A stretch of 15,332 bases of DNA from Pseudomonadota bacterium (GTDB lineage Bacteria; Pseudomonadota; Alphaproteobacteria; SMXQ01): contig JADFPK010000019.1 in assembly GCA_022562375.1 (NCBI GenBank), positions 1 through 15,332 of the forward strand, written 5' to 3'. Both the position numbers and the translations under genes were made by a program. Positions 1 through 6,290 of the stretch are shown piece after piece (position 1 is the stretch's first letter; every line of letters begins with the position of its first letter). The notes below the pieces were generated by a model. It worked only from the letters and a program-made list of their open reading frames with translations. It had not been told where the DNA came from and searched no databases.

Positions 1-60
1 AGCCGGCTCCGGCCGGCTGAAGGCCGGCGTCGGGCCGTTGCCGTTGTCAGTGCCGCTCAT
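1..60 (-). CDS. N-terminal fragment of an unidentified protein (runs off left edge)
   Basis: An ATG at 60 reading leftwards opens a frame that stays open to base 1 and gives 20 residues beginning MSGTDNGNGPTPAF. A GGAG stands nine bases upstream of the ATG, which is good Shine-Dalgarno spacing. The gene follows the JmjC/cupin gene on the same strand after about 105 bases, with a hairpin between them. Twenty polar, Gly/Pro-rich residues do not identify a family. The call rests on the start codon, the ribosome binding site and the orientation only, so it could be a chance open frame. Confidence 0.45.
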   Translation of the reverse strand, partial: MSGTDNGNGPTPAFSRPEPA

Positions 61-132
61 GAATATCGGCTCCAGCCAAGGATGGCGGTCTCGCACCCAA
101 GGAGTGAAATAGGCTGAAAGTCTAAAGCGAAC

Positions 133-155
133 GGCTGGGCGCGACAAGCCCGGCC
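133..155 (-). terminator. Hairpin after the cupin gene, possible weak terminator
   Basis: Arms 133-140 (GGCTGGGC) and 148-155 (GCCCGGCC) pair over eight bases with one G-U wobble and a seven-base loop. It begins about ten bases past the stop of the minus-strand JmjC/cupin gene. Read on the minus strand it is followed by GTTCGCTTT, not a clean U-run, so it may be only a weak terminator or a 3'-end stabiliser. Confidence 0.4.
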
Positions 156-165
156 CCGAGGGTAA

Positions 166-1368
166 TCAGAGCGCGGCGATGACCTTCATCGAGGCCAGAT
201 CGCGCAACAATCGGGCCCTTTCGGGCGCCGGCGTTTGGGGAAACGCGGCGTCGAATTCGGCGCGGGTGAATCGATCGCGCCCGATCACCCAGGCGACCGA
301 CTCGTCCTGGCCGGGGGGGATCGGAACCGTGCCGCCGGAACCCTTGAGCGCGAAGCCATTGCCTTCCTCCGCCACCTTGCACCCCTTGGCGGTGACACGG
401 TAGCCGGCGGCGGCCGCCTCGCCGGGCAAGTCGTAGCCGCCGCGGGAATATCCGTAGCGGCGCTGGTGTTCCTTGAACTTCCCGATCATCTCGGGCTCGC
501 CGCCGATCTCGCCGAGGCGGCGGGCAAGCCTGGCCAGGTGTTCGTCGTATGCCGCCTCGCCGCCGGGGCCGGACAGCCTGGGCATGTTGGCGCGTACCAG
601 GGGGTCGTGGATGGCGCGTTCGAACAGCGCGCTCAGGAAATCGAGCCCGATCACGGCGGTGGCGCCGAAGGTGACGTGAACGGTGCCTTCGGTGAGGGCG
701 ACGGCGTCGTGATAGACCCCGCGCGGGATGTAGAGGAGATCGCCGGGGCGCATGGTGATCTCCGTCTTGACCGCGCCCCTGGCCTTGTCGTGGTAGGGCT
801 GGCCCAGGGTCTTGAAGGCGGGATGGGCCACCGGGTCCTCCAACCGGCCCTGGTAGATGCGCCAGGTCTTCTCGCCCTCGACGTGAAGGGCGTAGGCGTC
901 ATGGGTATCGAAGTGGGTGTCGAAGGCCTGGTGCGTCTGCCAGGAACAGTAGAGATTGGCCTGAACCTTGGCTTCCAGCGCCGCCTCCATGGCATTCGCC
1001 GTCGCCCTCAGGCCGGCATCGAGGGAATCGATATCGTTGGCGATGACGCTGGCGCCGCGGCGGATCAGCTCGGTCACCCGCGCCGGGTCGGGCTGTAAAA
1101 CCTCGCCGCCGGTGCTCCGGTCGGCGGCGGGCCGGCAGTATTCGCCTGGCGGCACGGTTTCGCGGTCGAGAACCAGTTGCAGCGAGGCGCCACTCCAGAT
1201 CCCGGTCATATTCAGGATGTCATTGAGCCTGGCCCACGACATGACCGAGGCGAACTTGTCGGCCGCGCCGGGGACGTGGAGCACCTTTTTGCCGTAATAG
1301 ACGGCAAAGAACTCCTCCGGCGTAACCGGGGCGAGGATGTCGGCGAAGCTGGTTATTTCCTGTGCCAT
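166..1368 (-). CDS. JmjC/cupin-4 family 2-oxoglutarate-dependent oxygenase (RoxA-like)
   Basis: This 400-residue protein belongs to the cupin-4/JmjC group of Fe(II)/2-oxoglutarate oxygenases, which includes bacterial ribosomal-protein hydroxylases such as YcfD/RoxA. The iron triad is visible: His152-x-Asp154 in the segment THFDTHDAYALHVEGEKTW, and the distal His220 in YIPRGVYHDA. Trp169 and the GEKTW turn are also typical. The barrel spans about residues 90-240. The C-terminal 150 residues are mostly helical and end in a part that could form a winged-helix-like dimer or substrate domain, as in RoxA. There is no signal peptide, so it should act in the cytoplasm. It starts 47 bases after the stop of the TenI/ThiE-like gene on the same strand, so the two probably share a transcript. 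The ribosome binding site is weak (TTAGAA). The family is secure. The substrate (ribosomal protein, other protein or small molecule) cannot be read from sequence. Confidence 0.85.
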   Translation of the reverse strand: MAQEITSFADILAPVTPEEFFAVYYGKKVLHVPGAADKFASVMSWARLNDILNMTGIWSGASLQLVLDRETVPPGEYCRPAADRSTGGEVLQPDPARVTELIRRGASVIANDIDSLDAGLRATANAMEAALEAKVQANLYCSWQTHQAFDTHFDTHDAYALHVEGEKTWRIYQGRLEDPVAHPAFKTLGQPYHDKARGAVKTEITMRPGDLLYIPRGVYHDAVALTEGTVHVTFGATAVIGLDFLSALFERAIHDPLVRANMPRLSGPGGEAAYDEHLARLARRLGEIGGEPEMIGKFKEHQRRYGYSRGGYDLPGEAAAAGYRVTAKGCKVAEEGNGFALKGSGGTVPIPPGQDESVAWVIGRDRFTRAEFDAAFPQTPAPERARLLRDLASMKVIAAL

Positions 1369-1415
1369 GGTTCTAATACGACCGGTGCTTAAGAGCTCCG
1401 GGGTTCGTCCACTGG

Positions 1416-2099
1416 TTAACCCGTCGATGGCTTGCGGTCAACCGCCGCCACTTCCTCCCCGGCGCCCGAAAGCCCCGAAATGCCGGCGATGCCGGCGGCG
1501 CCGCTGGCCGCAAGACGCCCTGCATTGGCCGCCGTCACGCCGCCAAGCGCATAGACCGGCACCGCGCTCCGGCCGGCCCAGGCGCTGAAGCGCAACGGCC
1601 CCAGCGGCCGGACGCCGGGATGGCTGGCGGTGGCGAACACCGGGGCAAGCAGTACGGCGTCGGCGCCGAGACGCCGGGCGTGGTGCAGGGCGATAAGGGA
1701 ATGGGCGGCGACGGTAATCAGCCAGTCCGGCCTCGATCCGCGCCGTCCCCAGCGGTGGCGCGCCAGGCGCCGGGCGAGATATTCCGGCAGATGCAGCCCC
1801 TGGGCGCCGACCTCGATGGCGAGGCGGGCGTCGCCGGCGATCAGCAGCTTCAACCCCCGCCGCCGGCAAATCCCGGCGAGCCTTGTGGCGATGGCGCGCC
1901 GGTCGTCGGCGCGGTAATGACGGAAGATGACGGCGCTGCCCGGCGGCAGGGCGAAAATTGCCGCGTCCGGGTCGCCGAGACGCACCTCATCGGTCATCAG
2001 GATCAACGGCGGCAGGTCCGGCCGCCGGCGTTGGCCGGGTGCGAGGCCGCGCCGTCGACGCCGTAGTTTGAGGTGGATCGCCCGCTCTGCTAAGGTCAT
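1416..2099 (-). CDS. Thiamine phosphate synthase/TenI-like TIM-barrel protein (divergent)
   Basis: This 227-residue protein has the ThiE/TenI barrel. PPLILMTDE is the first strand (residues 30-38), GLHLPE the mid-barrel strand (101-106), VAAHSLIALHHARRLGAD (130-147) matches the 'STHS..EA..A...GADY' element, LAPVFATASHPG (151-162) matches the 'GPIFPT.TK' phosphate loop, and PVYALGGVTAAN (181-192) is the 'P..AIGGI...N' strand. ThiE joins HMP-PP to thiazole phosphate, while TenI proteins isomerise thiazole phosphate. Several residues usual in ThiE are absent: the Asn-Asp pair is Gly89-Asp90 and the Gly-Gln-x-Asp turn is Pro105-Glu106-Tyr-Leu. Activity as a true ThiE is therefore doubtful. I chose the ATG at 2099 because a longer frame from 2201 would run into yggS and its extra residues look non-coding, whereas MTLAERAIHLK is a natural start. 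It is divergent from yggS and followed 47 bases later by the oxygenase gene. Confidence 0.8.
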   Translation of the reverse strand: MTLAERAIHLKLRRRRRGLAPGQRRRPDLPPLILMTDEVRLGDPDAAIFALPPGSAVIFRHYRADDRRAIATRLAGICRRRGLKLLIAGDARLAIEVGAQGLHLPEYLARRLARHRWGRRGSRPDWLITVAAHSLIALHHARRLGADAVLLAPVFATASHPGVRPLGPLRFSAWAGRSAVPVYALGGVTAANAGRLAASGAAGIAGISGLSGAGEEVAAVDRKPSTG

Positions 2100-2155
2100 G
2101 GATGAAGCCGCGACGGGGCGGTCTCCAAGGCTGAAATTGCGGATCGCACAGTGCC

Positions 2156-2863
2156 ATGGTGGACGAGATGCGGCAAATCCAAGATTGTTCCGATATCGCA
2201 ACGAATCTGGCGACGGTGCGGGCGCGGATCGCGGCGGCGGCCGAGGCCAAGGGACGGCGCGGCGCGGCGGTAACGCTGATCGCGGTCTCCAAGGCGCAAC
2301 CGGTGGCCAAGGTGCTGACGGCGCTCGAGGCCGGGCACAAGGTGTTCGGCGAGAACCGGGTGCAGGAAGCCAAGGCCAAATGGCCCGAAATCAAGGCCCG
2401 GCATGCGGATGTCGAGCTTCACCTCATCGGGCCGTTGCAGACCAACAAGGTGCGCGATGCGATGGCGCTTTTCGACGTCATCGAGACCGTCGACCGGGAG
2501 AAACTGGCGCGCGCGCTGGCGGCGGAGATGGCGCGCTCGGACCGGCGCGTGCCTTGCTACATACAGGTGAACACCGGCGAGGAGGCCCGGAAATCGGGCA
2601 TCGGGCCCGAAGAGGCCGACGATTTCATCGGCCTGTGCCGGGAGGAATTCAAGCTTCCCGTCGCCGGGCTGATGTGTATTCCGCCGATCGACGAGGAGCC
2701 GGCGCTGCACTTCGCCCTGTTGCGCGAGATCGCCCGGCGCAACGGCATCGATATCCTCAGCATGGGGATGAGCGCCGATTTCGAGACCGCGGTACGCTTC
2801 GGCGCTACCCATGTCCGCGTCGGCCGGGCGGTGTTCGGCGCCCGTGAGACCGGCCCCGCTTAG
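2156..2863 (+). CDS. yggS: YggS/PROSC family pyridoxal phosphate homeostasis protein
   Basis: This 235-residue PLP-binding TIM-barrel protein is close to the normal family length. The cofactor lysine is Lys46 in LIAVSKAQP. Further family marks are FGENRVQEA (64-72), the signature LHLIGPLQTNKVRDAM (88-103) with the LQTNK loop, YIQVNTGEEARKSGI (135-149), LMCIPP (172-177), LSMGMSADFETAV (201-213) and the phosphate-binding RVGRAVFGAR near the end. The family has no catalytic reaction of its own. It binds and buffers PLP, and its loss disturbs vitamin B6 and amino-acid metabolism. It is cytoplasmic. The start at 2156 has only a weak ribosome binding site and Met5 at 2168 is an alternative. It is divergent from the ThiE/TenI-like gene across 56 bases. 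Pairing of yggS with a thiE-like gene may reflect a shared cofactor theme, but this is inference. Confidence 0.95.
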   Translation: MVDEMRQIQDCSDIATNLATVRARIAAAAEAKGRRGAAVTLIAVSKAQPVAKVLTALEAGHKVFGENRVQEAKAKWPEIKARHADVELHLIGPLQTNKVRDAMALFDVIETVDREKLARALAAEMARSDRRVPCYIQVNTGEEARKSGIGPEEADDFIGLCREEFKLPVAGLMCIPPIDEEPALHFALLREIARRNGIDILSMGMSADFETAVRFGATHVRVGRAVFGARETGPA

Positions 2864-2923
2864 GCCTCGGGCGGGGCGGCCTGATCCTTTTCACCAACGC
2901 CGGCGCGTCGCGCCTGTTCCCCA

Positions 2924-3496
2924 TCAAGGAGCCGGACCCGCCCTATCCCCGTCGCCGGCGCCGCCGACGCAAAGCCGGTCGTTGCCGGTGCAATCGCCTA
3001 ACAGGCGCAAAAGATCGCCAAGCGCCAGCGCGACGCAGCCCTCGGTCGGCCCATAGCCGGGCCTTGCGACGTGAAGGAAAATGGCGCTGCCCTTCCCCGG
3101 TCGCGGCGGCTGATCATTGTGGCCGAGGACGACGATGACGTCGTAAATGCCGTCGTCGCGCCAAAGACGTTCGGCGCTGGCCTCGAACGGCAAGCGGACG
3201 AGGCGGTTGTAATCGCCACTCGCGGGATCGTCGCACCAGCCATAATCGCGCCCGATCGGGCCGCTCGGCAAGGCGGTGTCGGGCGCCTCCAAGCGGTCGG
3301 CGCGATAGAGCACCCGGCGGAGCGCGAAACACCCGGCGGGCGTCGCGCCATCGCCCTCGCGTTTATCCGCCGCGACGCCGCTCCGCCCGACGGCGCAAGG
3401 CACGGCCTGGGTGTTCCACGTCAGGGTCCAAGCCGCCGCGCCGTCGGCCCCTGACGCAGCATCGCCCGGCGCGCCCGTTGCCACCCGGATGTCCAT
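2924..3496 (-). CDS. YkuD-fold L,D-transpeptidase family protein
   Basis: This 190-residue protein carries the YkuD (L,D-transpeptidase) catalytic region. DKREGDGATPAGCFALRRV (44-62) is the N-terminal strand pair, VIVVLGHN (120-127) holds His126, IFLHVARPGYGPTEGCVAL (139-157) holds His142, and the catalytic cysteine is Cys154 in TEGCVAL. The sequence is of the short subfamily in which the usual SHGC is T-x-G-C and the His-Cys spacing is compressed (12 residues). Enzymes of this fold make 3-3 peptidoglycan cross-links or attach lipoproteins in the periplasm. No signal peptide or membrane segment can be seen (MDIRVATGAPGD...), so either the export signal is missing, the true start differs, or the protein acts elsewhere. 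It lies 66 bases after the stop of the unrecognised 371-residue gene on the same strand and converges with yggS. Confidence 0.82.
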   Translation of the reverse strand: MDIRVATGAPGDAASGADGAAAWTLTWNTQAVPCAVGRSGVAADKREGDGATPAGCFALRRVLYRADRLEAPDTALPSGPIGRDYGWCDDPASGDYNRLVRLPFEASAERLWRDDGIYDVIVVLGHNDQPPRPGKGSAIFLHVARPGYGPTEGCVALALGDLLRLLGDCTGNDRLCVGGAGDGDRAGPAP

Positions 3497-3562
3497 CGCC
3501 CGGTTATAGCGCCGCCGAAAGCCATCGCCAAACGGCTATTCGTCCCGGACGCGCCCGGTTTT

Positions 3563-4678
3563 TCAGAAATTGACCTTGACGCGGGGGCCGGCGGCGCCGA
3601 GGCGCGAGCTCATATTGTATTGATCGAGCGCCCGCCCCATGGCCTGGACCAACCCTCGATCGGCCGTCGGCCCGTTCCCATCCTTGCGCTTGTTTGCGTC
3701 CTTGCCGCCGCTCTCGGCGATCGAGCCGGGCCAAAGGGCCTGGTTGGCGACGGCAAAAGGAGAGAGGCCGCCAGCGCCAGCGCCGGGCATCGCCTTCGGG
3801 AGCCCCGGGGGGAGCCCCGGAATGGCCGCCGTGGCCCTCGGATCGTCGAGCGGCACGCCCGCCCTGGCCATCGTTGCCAGCAGTTCCAACGCGCGATCGG
3901 GGATTCCCGTCGCGTTGGCGCCGATATCCTCGAGCGAAGCGGCCTTCGCCGCCGTCATGGCGCCACGGACGACCGTCCGGCCGCGGGAGGGCTCGATCTC
4001 TCCGGCGGCGGCATCGGCGTCGGCCGATGCTATCGCCCGGCCGCCGGCGCCCGAAATCGCCAGGCGTCTGATCTCGACGGCAGCGTGATTCCCATTGGCC
4101 GGCGTGACCGGAGCCGCCGCGAAAATGAGGGCGTCGGACCTTTGCCGATCCATCTCGATGATCATCTCCGAGACCTCGGAAACGCCGGTGAATTCCGCCT
4201 CGCCGACCTCTACCGGGTCCGATGCGAAACCACCGTCTTCATCGGCGACGAGGACTTCGCCCGAGACATCGGCATCCTTGAGAAGGGCCAAGAGGTGCTC
4301 GCCGGTGTCTCGGCCGGTGATCTGCTCGATCGCGGTGTCGATGATCGATACCACGAGACCGATGACGCCGCCGAACAAGACGCCGCCCGCGACCTTCGGG
4401 GCGGCGGCGATGTCATCGCCGGTGATCGCCCGGTAAAGGGTCGAGACGATGGGGATGTGCTGGAGCGGGTTGATGATGTCGAAAATGTCGCCGAAGGTGA
4501 ACCCGTCGCTGCCCCACAGGCTGAAAGGCTCGTCCTCATCGCCGGTGGTCTGGCCGTCGAGGGCCGGCGGACCGGCCCCGTCATGGGGTATCCGGCCCGT
4601 GGCGGGGACGCCAAGGGCGGCCTCCACGGCAGGGTCGATGGGATGCCGGGTGGGCAGGACTGAAAATTCCGCGGGCAT
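3563..4678 (-). CDS. Unrecognised 371-residue protein with a conserved-looking 'NPLQHIPIVSTLYRAITGD' core
   Basis: I cannot assign a function. The first 55 residues are polar and proline-rich. A compact core at about 56-130 follows: GSDGFTFGDIFDIINPLQHIPIVSTLYRAITGDD, then a glycine-rich hydrophobic stretch GGVLFGGVIGLVVSIIDTAIEQITG (98-122) that could be one membrane or amphipathic helix, then DTGEHLLALL. From about 135 to 245 it is acidic and low in pattern. The tail is Gly/Pro-rich and ends RGLVQAMGRALDQYN...VKVNF. The NPLQHIP...YR.ITGD core resembles alphaproteobacterial hypothetical proteins I have seen, but with no known role. ATG at 4678 is preferred over GTG at 4687 because AAAAGG lies eight bases before it and GTG sits inside the ribosome binding site. 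It precedes the L,D-transpeptidase gene on the same strand, so an envelope role is possible but unproven. Confidence 0.75.
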   Translation of the reverse strand: MPAEFSVLPTRHPIDPAVEAALGVPATGRIPHDGAGPPALDGQTTGDEDEPFSLWGSDGFTFGDIFDIINPLQHIPIVSTLYRAITGDDIAAAPKVAGGVLFGGVIGLVVSIIDTAIEQITGRDTGEHLLALLKDADVSGEVLVADEDGGFASDPVEVGEAEFTGVSEVSEMIIEMDRQRSDALIFAAAPVTPANGNHAAVEIRRLAISGAGGRAIASADADAAAGEIEPSRGRTVVRGAMTAAKAASLEDIGANATGIPDRALELLATMARAGVPLDDPRATAAIPGLPPGLPKAMPGAGAGGLSPFAVANQALWPGSIAESGGKDANKRKDGNGPTADRGLVQAMGRALDQYNMSSRLGAAGPRVKVNF

Positions 4679-4779
4679 GGCGGGCACCTTTTCTTTTGCA
4701 CCTTTAAAAGCAAGAGCGGTGCCACGGGAAAACCCTGGATTTTCAATAGGCCTCGGGGAAGGCGGGCGGCAAGGGCAGG

Positions 4780-4811
4780 CGTCCGGCCGGCAAAACTTGC
4801 CTAGCCGGACG
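4780..4811 (-). terminator. Strong interrupted hairpin downstream of ribA
   Basis: Arms CGTCCGGC (4780-4787) and GCCGGACG (4804-4811) are perfect complements. Inside them GGCAA (4789-4793) pairs with TTGCC (4797-4801) around a three-base loop, leaving C against TA as a small internal bulge. That is 13 base pairs in 32 bases. It begins about 50 bases past the ribA stop on the minus strand and lies about 100 bases before the next start. No U-run follows on either strand, so it may be a terminator of the U-less kind, an RNA-stabilising stem or a repeat unit. Confidence 0.45.
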
Positions 4812-4861
4812 GGGGCCGCCGCTTGAGGGAACGGGCGCGCTCGAGCTAGCCGGCCAGTGCC

Positions 4862-6022
4862 CTAGAACAGATGGCCGCCGCGCGTGGCCTTGGTGCGAAG
4901 ATATGCCTCGTTATGGGCATTGGCCGGGAAGACGTGGGGCACGCGCTCGACAACGGTGATGCCGCAACGCGCCAGCGCCGCGACCTTCTCCGGATTGTTG
5001 GTCAACAGCCGCACCTGGGAATATCCGAGATCCCGGAGGATTTCCGCCGCCGGCAGATAGACCCGTTCGTCGGCGTCGAAGCCCAGCTGCTCGTTGGCGC
5101 CGATGGTATCGAAGCCGTCGTCCTGCAGTCGATAGGCCCGGAGCTTGTTGACCAGGCCGATACCCCGCCCTTCCTGGGCGAGATAGACCAGCACGCCGCT
5201 GCCGGCCTCGGCGATCTTGTCGATGGCGCCGCGGAGCTGGTCGCCGCAGTCGCAGCGCAGGCTCGCCAACAGATCGCCGGTGAAACATTCCGAGTGCAGC
5301 CGGGTCAGCACCGGCGCGTCCGCCCGCGGCTCGCCGATGATAATGGCGAGATGCTCGATTCCCCCGTCGCTCGGACGGTAGGCGACGATGCGGGCGTTCT
5401 CCGCCGATGTCAGGGGCACCCGCGCCTGGGACACCGGGCGCAGCGACCTGGCGGCGCTTTGCTGATAAGCCTCGATGTCCGTCGCCTTTACGAAAAGCAG
5501 GTTTTCGCCGCCGGCCCAAATCTTGGCGTCTTGCCCCGGTTTGAGGTCCACCGGCGCCGTCAGCGCCGCCGGCAGCAGCCGGGCAAGCTTGGTCAGCTCC
5601 ACCGCCGCCGAGCAACAGGCGCCGAGATCGGCCGAGCGCACATCCAGGGGCCGGGGTGGCTTGATGGCGATGGCGGCCGCGGGATCGGCGATATCGCGCA
5701 CCGTCTGGGCGGCGATGCCCGGGGCCAGTTCGAACGTCACCACCTTGGCGGTAAGGGGGGCGGCAATGGATGAAAGGCCGAGTGTCGCCGCCCGGCGCCG
5801 GGTCAGCGATAGCGCCGGCGGCGCGCCGCTCAAGCGCTCGAGGCGCCGGAGACTGCCCGGCGTGACCGCCTCGGCCGCCTGAACGAGGATCGAGGCGCCC
5901 CCTTCCGCGCCGATCACCGCCACCTCTCCCCGGCGCAGATCGGCGATCACGCGGTCGACGCTCAGGAGGGCGCCCGGCGACCGGGTCTCGGCAACGACTT
6001 CGGTGGAGGCCTGTTTCGCCAT
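4862..6022 (-). CDS. ribA: GTP cyclohydrolase II with degenerate DHBP-synthase-like N-terminal domain
   Basis: This 386-residue protein catalyses, by its C-terminal half (about 203-386), the first step of riboflavin synthesis: GTP to diaminohydroxyphosphoribosylaminopyrimidine, formate and pyrophosphate. The zinc cysteines are Cys246, Cys257 and Cys259 in SECFTGDLLASLRCDCG. QEGRGIGLVNKLRAY (283-297) holds the general-region Arg and Tyr297, equivalent to Tyr105 of E. coli RibA. LLTNNPEKV and the C-terminal NEAYLRTKATRGGHL complete the domain. The N-terminal 200 residues resemble RibB (RRGEVAVIGAEGG... then VELTKLARLLPAAL) but lack the acidic DDREDEGD-type loop and the ThPCxxC/H-type catalytic parts, so it should not make DHBP. 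AGGA four bases before ATG supports the start. It stands alone between the unknown gene and a divergent response regulator. The interval carries a candidate promoter and operator. Confidence 0.93.
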   Translation of the reverse strand: MAKQASTEVVAETRSPGALLSVDRVIADLRRGEVAVIGAEGGASILVQAAEAVTPGSLRRLERLSGAPPALSLTRRRAATLGLSSIAAPLTAKVVTFELAPGIAAQTVRDIADPAAAIAIKPPRPLDVRSADLGACCSAAVELTKLARLLPAALTAPVDLKPGQDAKIWAGGENLLFVKATDIEAYQQSAARSLRPVSQARVPLTSAENARIVAYRPSDGGIEHLAIIIGEPRADAPVLTRLHSECFTGDLLASLRCDCGDQLRGAIDKIAEAGSGVLVYLAQEGRGIGLVNKLRAYRLQDDGFDTIGANEQLGFDADERVYLPAAEILRDLGYSQVRLLTNNPEKVAALARCGITVVERVPHVFPANAHNEAYLRTKATRGGHLF

Positions 6023-6102
6023 GGTGTCCTGGAGGTTGATGTAAAGCCTACGAAACCGGCGCGTCTCGGTCGTTCGCTCGGCGCGACCGCCGATAGCAGT
6101 CG

Positions 6103-6131
6103 GTTATTTGGTGTATCACGGGCCTTTTCAA
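6103..6131 (-). promoter_or_regulatory. Candidate sigma-70-type promoter for ribA
   Basis: On the minus strand TTGAAA (6131-6126, five of six matches to the -35 consensus) is followed by exactly 17 bases and then AATAAC (6108-6103, four of six to the -10 consensus). Transcription would start near 6096 and leave a leader of about 75 bases before the ribA ATG. The leader shows no FMN-riboswitch pattern that I can recognise. The call is by eye and alphaproteobacterial promoters are loose, so it remains moderate. Confidence 0.4.
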
Positions 6132-6136
6132 AAGGC
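6122..6136. promoter_or_regulatory. Perfect 7-1-7 palindrome covering the ribA -35 box, candidate operator
   Basis: GCCTTTT (6122-6128), one central base, and AAAAGGC (6130-6136) form a perfect inverted repeat in the divergent ribA/response-regulator interval. The candidate ribA -35 hexamer lies wholly inside it, which is where a repressor or activator would act. Alternatively it could form an RNA stem in a transcript of the regulator. No binding protein can be named. Confidence 0.35.
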
Positions 6137-6213
6137 GACTCCCGCATTTTTCGGCCCCGGCGCCGGTCGTCCGCGAGGCTGTCGGCGGGATTTCCGTTTG
6201 GCTCCCAGTGATG

Positions 6214-6219
6214 TATGAT
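6214..6219 (+). promoter_or_regulatory. Possible -10 element upstream of the response regulator
   Basis: TATGAT (five of six to consensus) lies about 72 bases before the regulator ATG in the only A/T-leaning part of the interval. No convincing -35 box stands 16-18 bases upstream (TTTCCG at best). It is offered only as the most likely promoter position. Confidence 0.22.
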
Positions 6220-6290
6220 TTGGCGGGCAGTAGTTCGAACCAGGCGCCCAAGGGCGCTTCAGGGGGGCCGAAAGCTAGCGCCATGGTGCG

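Noticed and set aside
235..1098. Long + strand frame of 287 residues across the oxygenase gene
   Set aside because: It is antisense to a gene with clear Fe(II) ligands. The product is Gly/Ala/Val-rich without any motif, as expected of a GC-rich shadow frame.
1927..2847. 306-residue + strand frame overlapping the yggS region
   Set aside because: Its Arg/Gly-rich composition and lack of motifs mark it as a frame-shifted shadow of yggS, which has all family residues.
2862..2890. AGGCC...GGCCT stem after yggS followed by CCTTTTC as a terminator
   Set aside because: It has only five pairs with an 11-base loop and a broken T-run, which is too weak in this base composition.
3620..4663. 347-residue + strand frame opposite the unknown 371-residue gene
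   Set aside because: The product is rich in Arg, Gly and Asp with no hydrophobic core. The opposite strand has a ribosome binding site and an ordered core, so the minus-strand reading is preferred.
6222..6262. GTTCGAAC-containing stretch resembling a tRNA T-arm
   Set aside because: No anticodon arm, acceptor stem or CCA end can be fitted around it.
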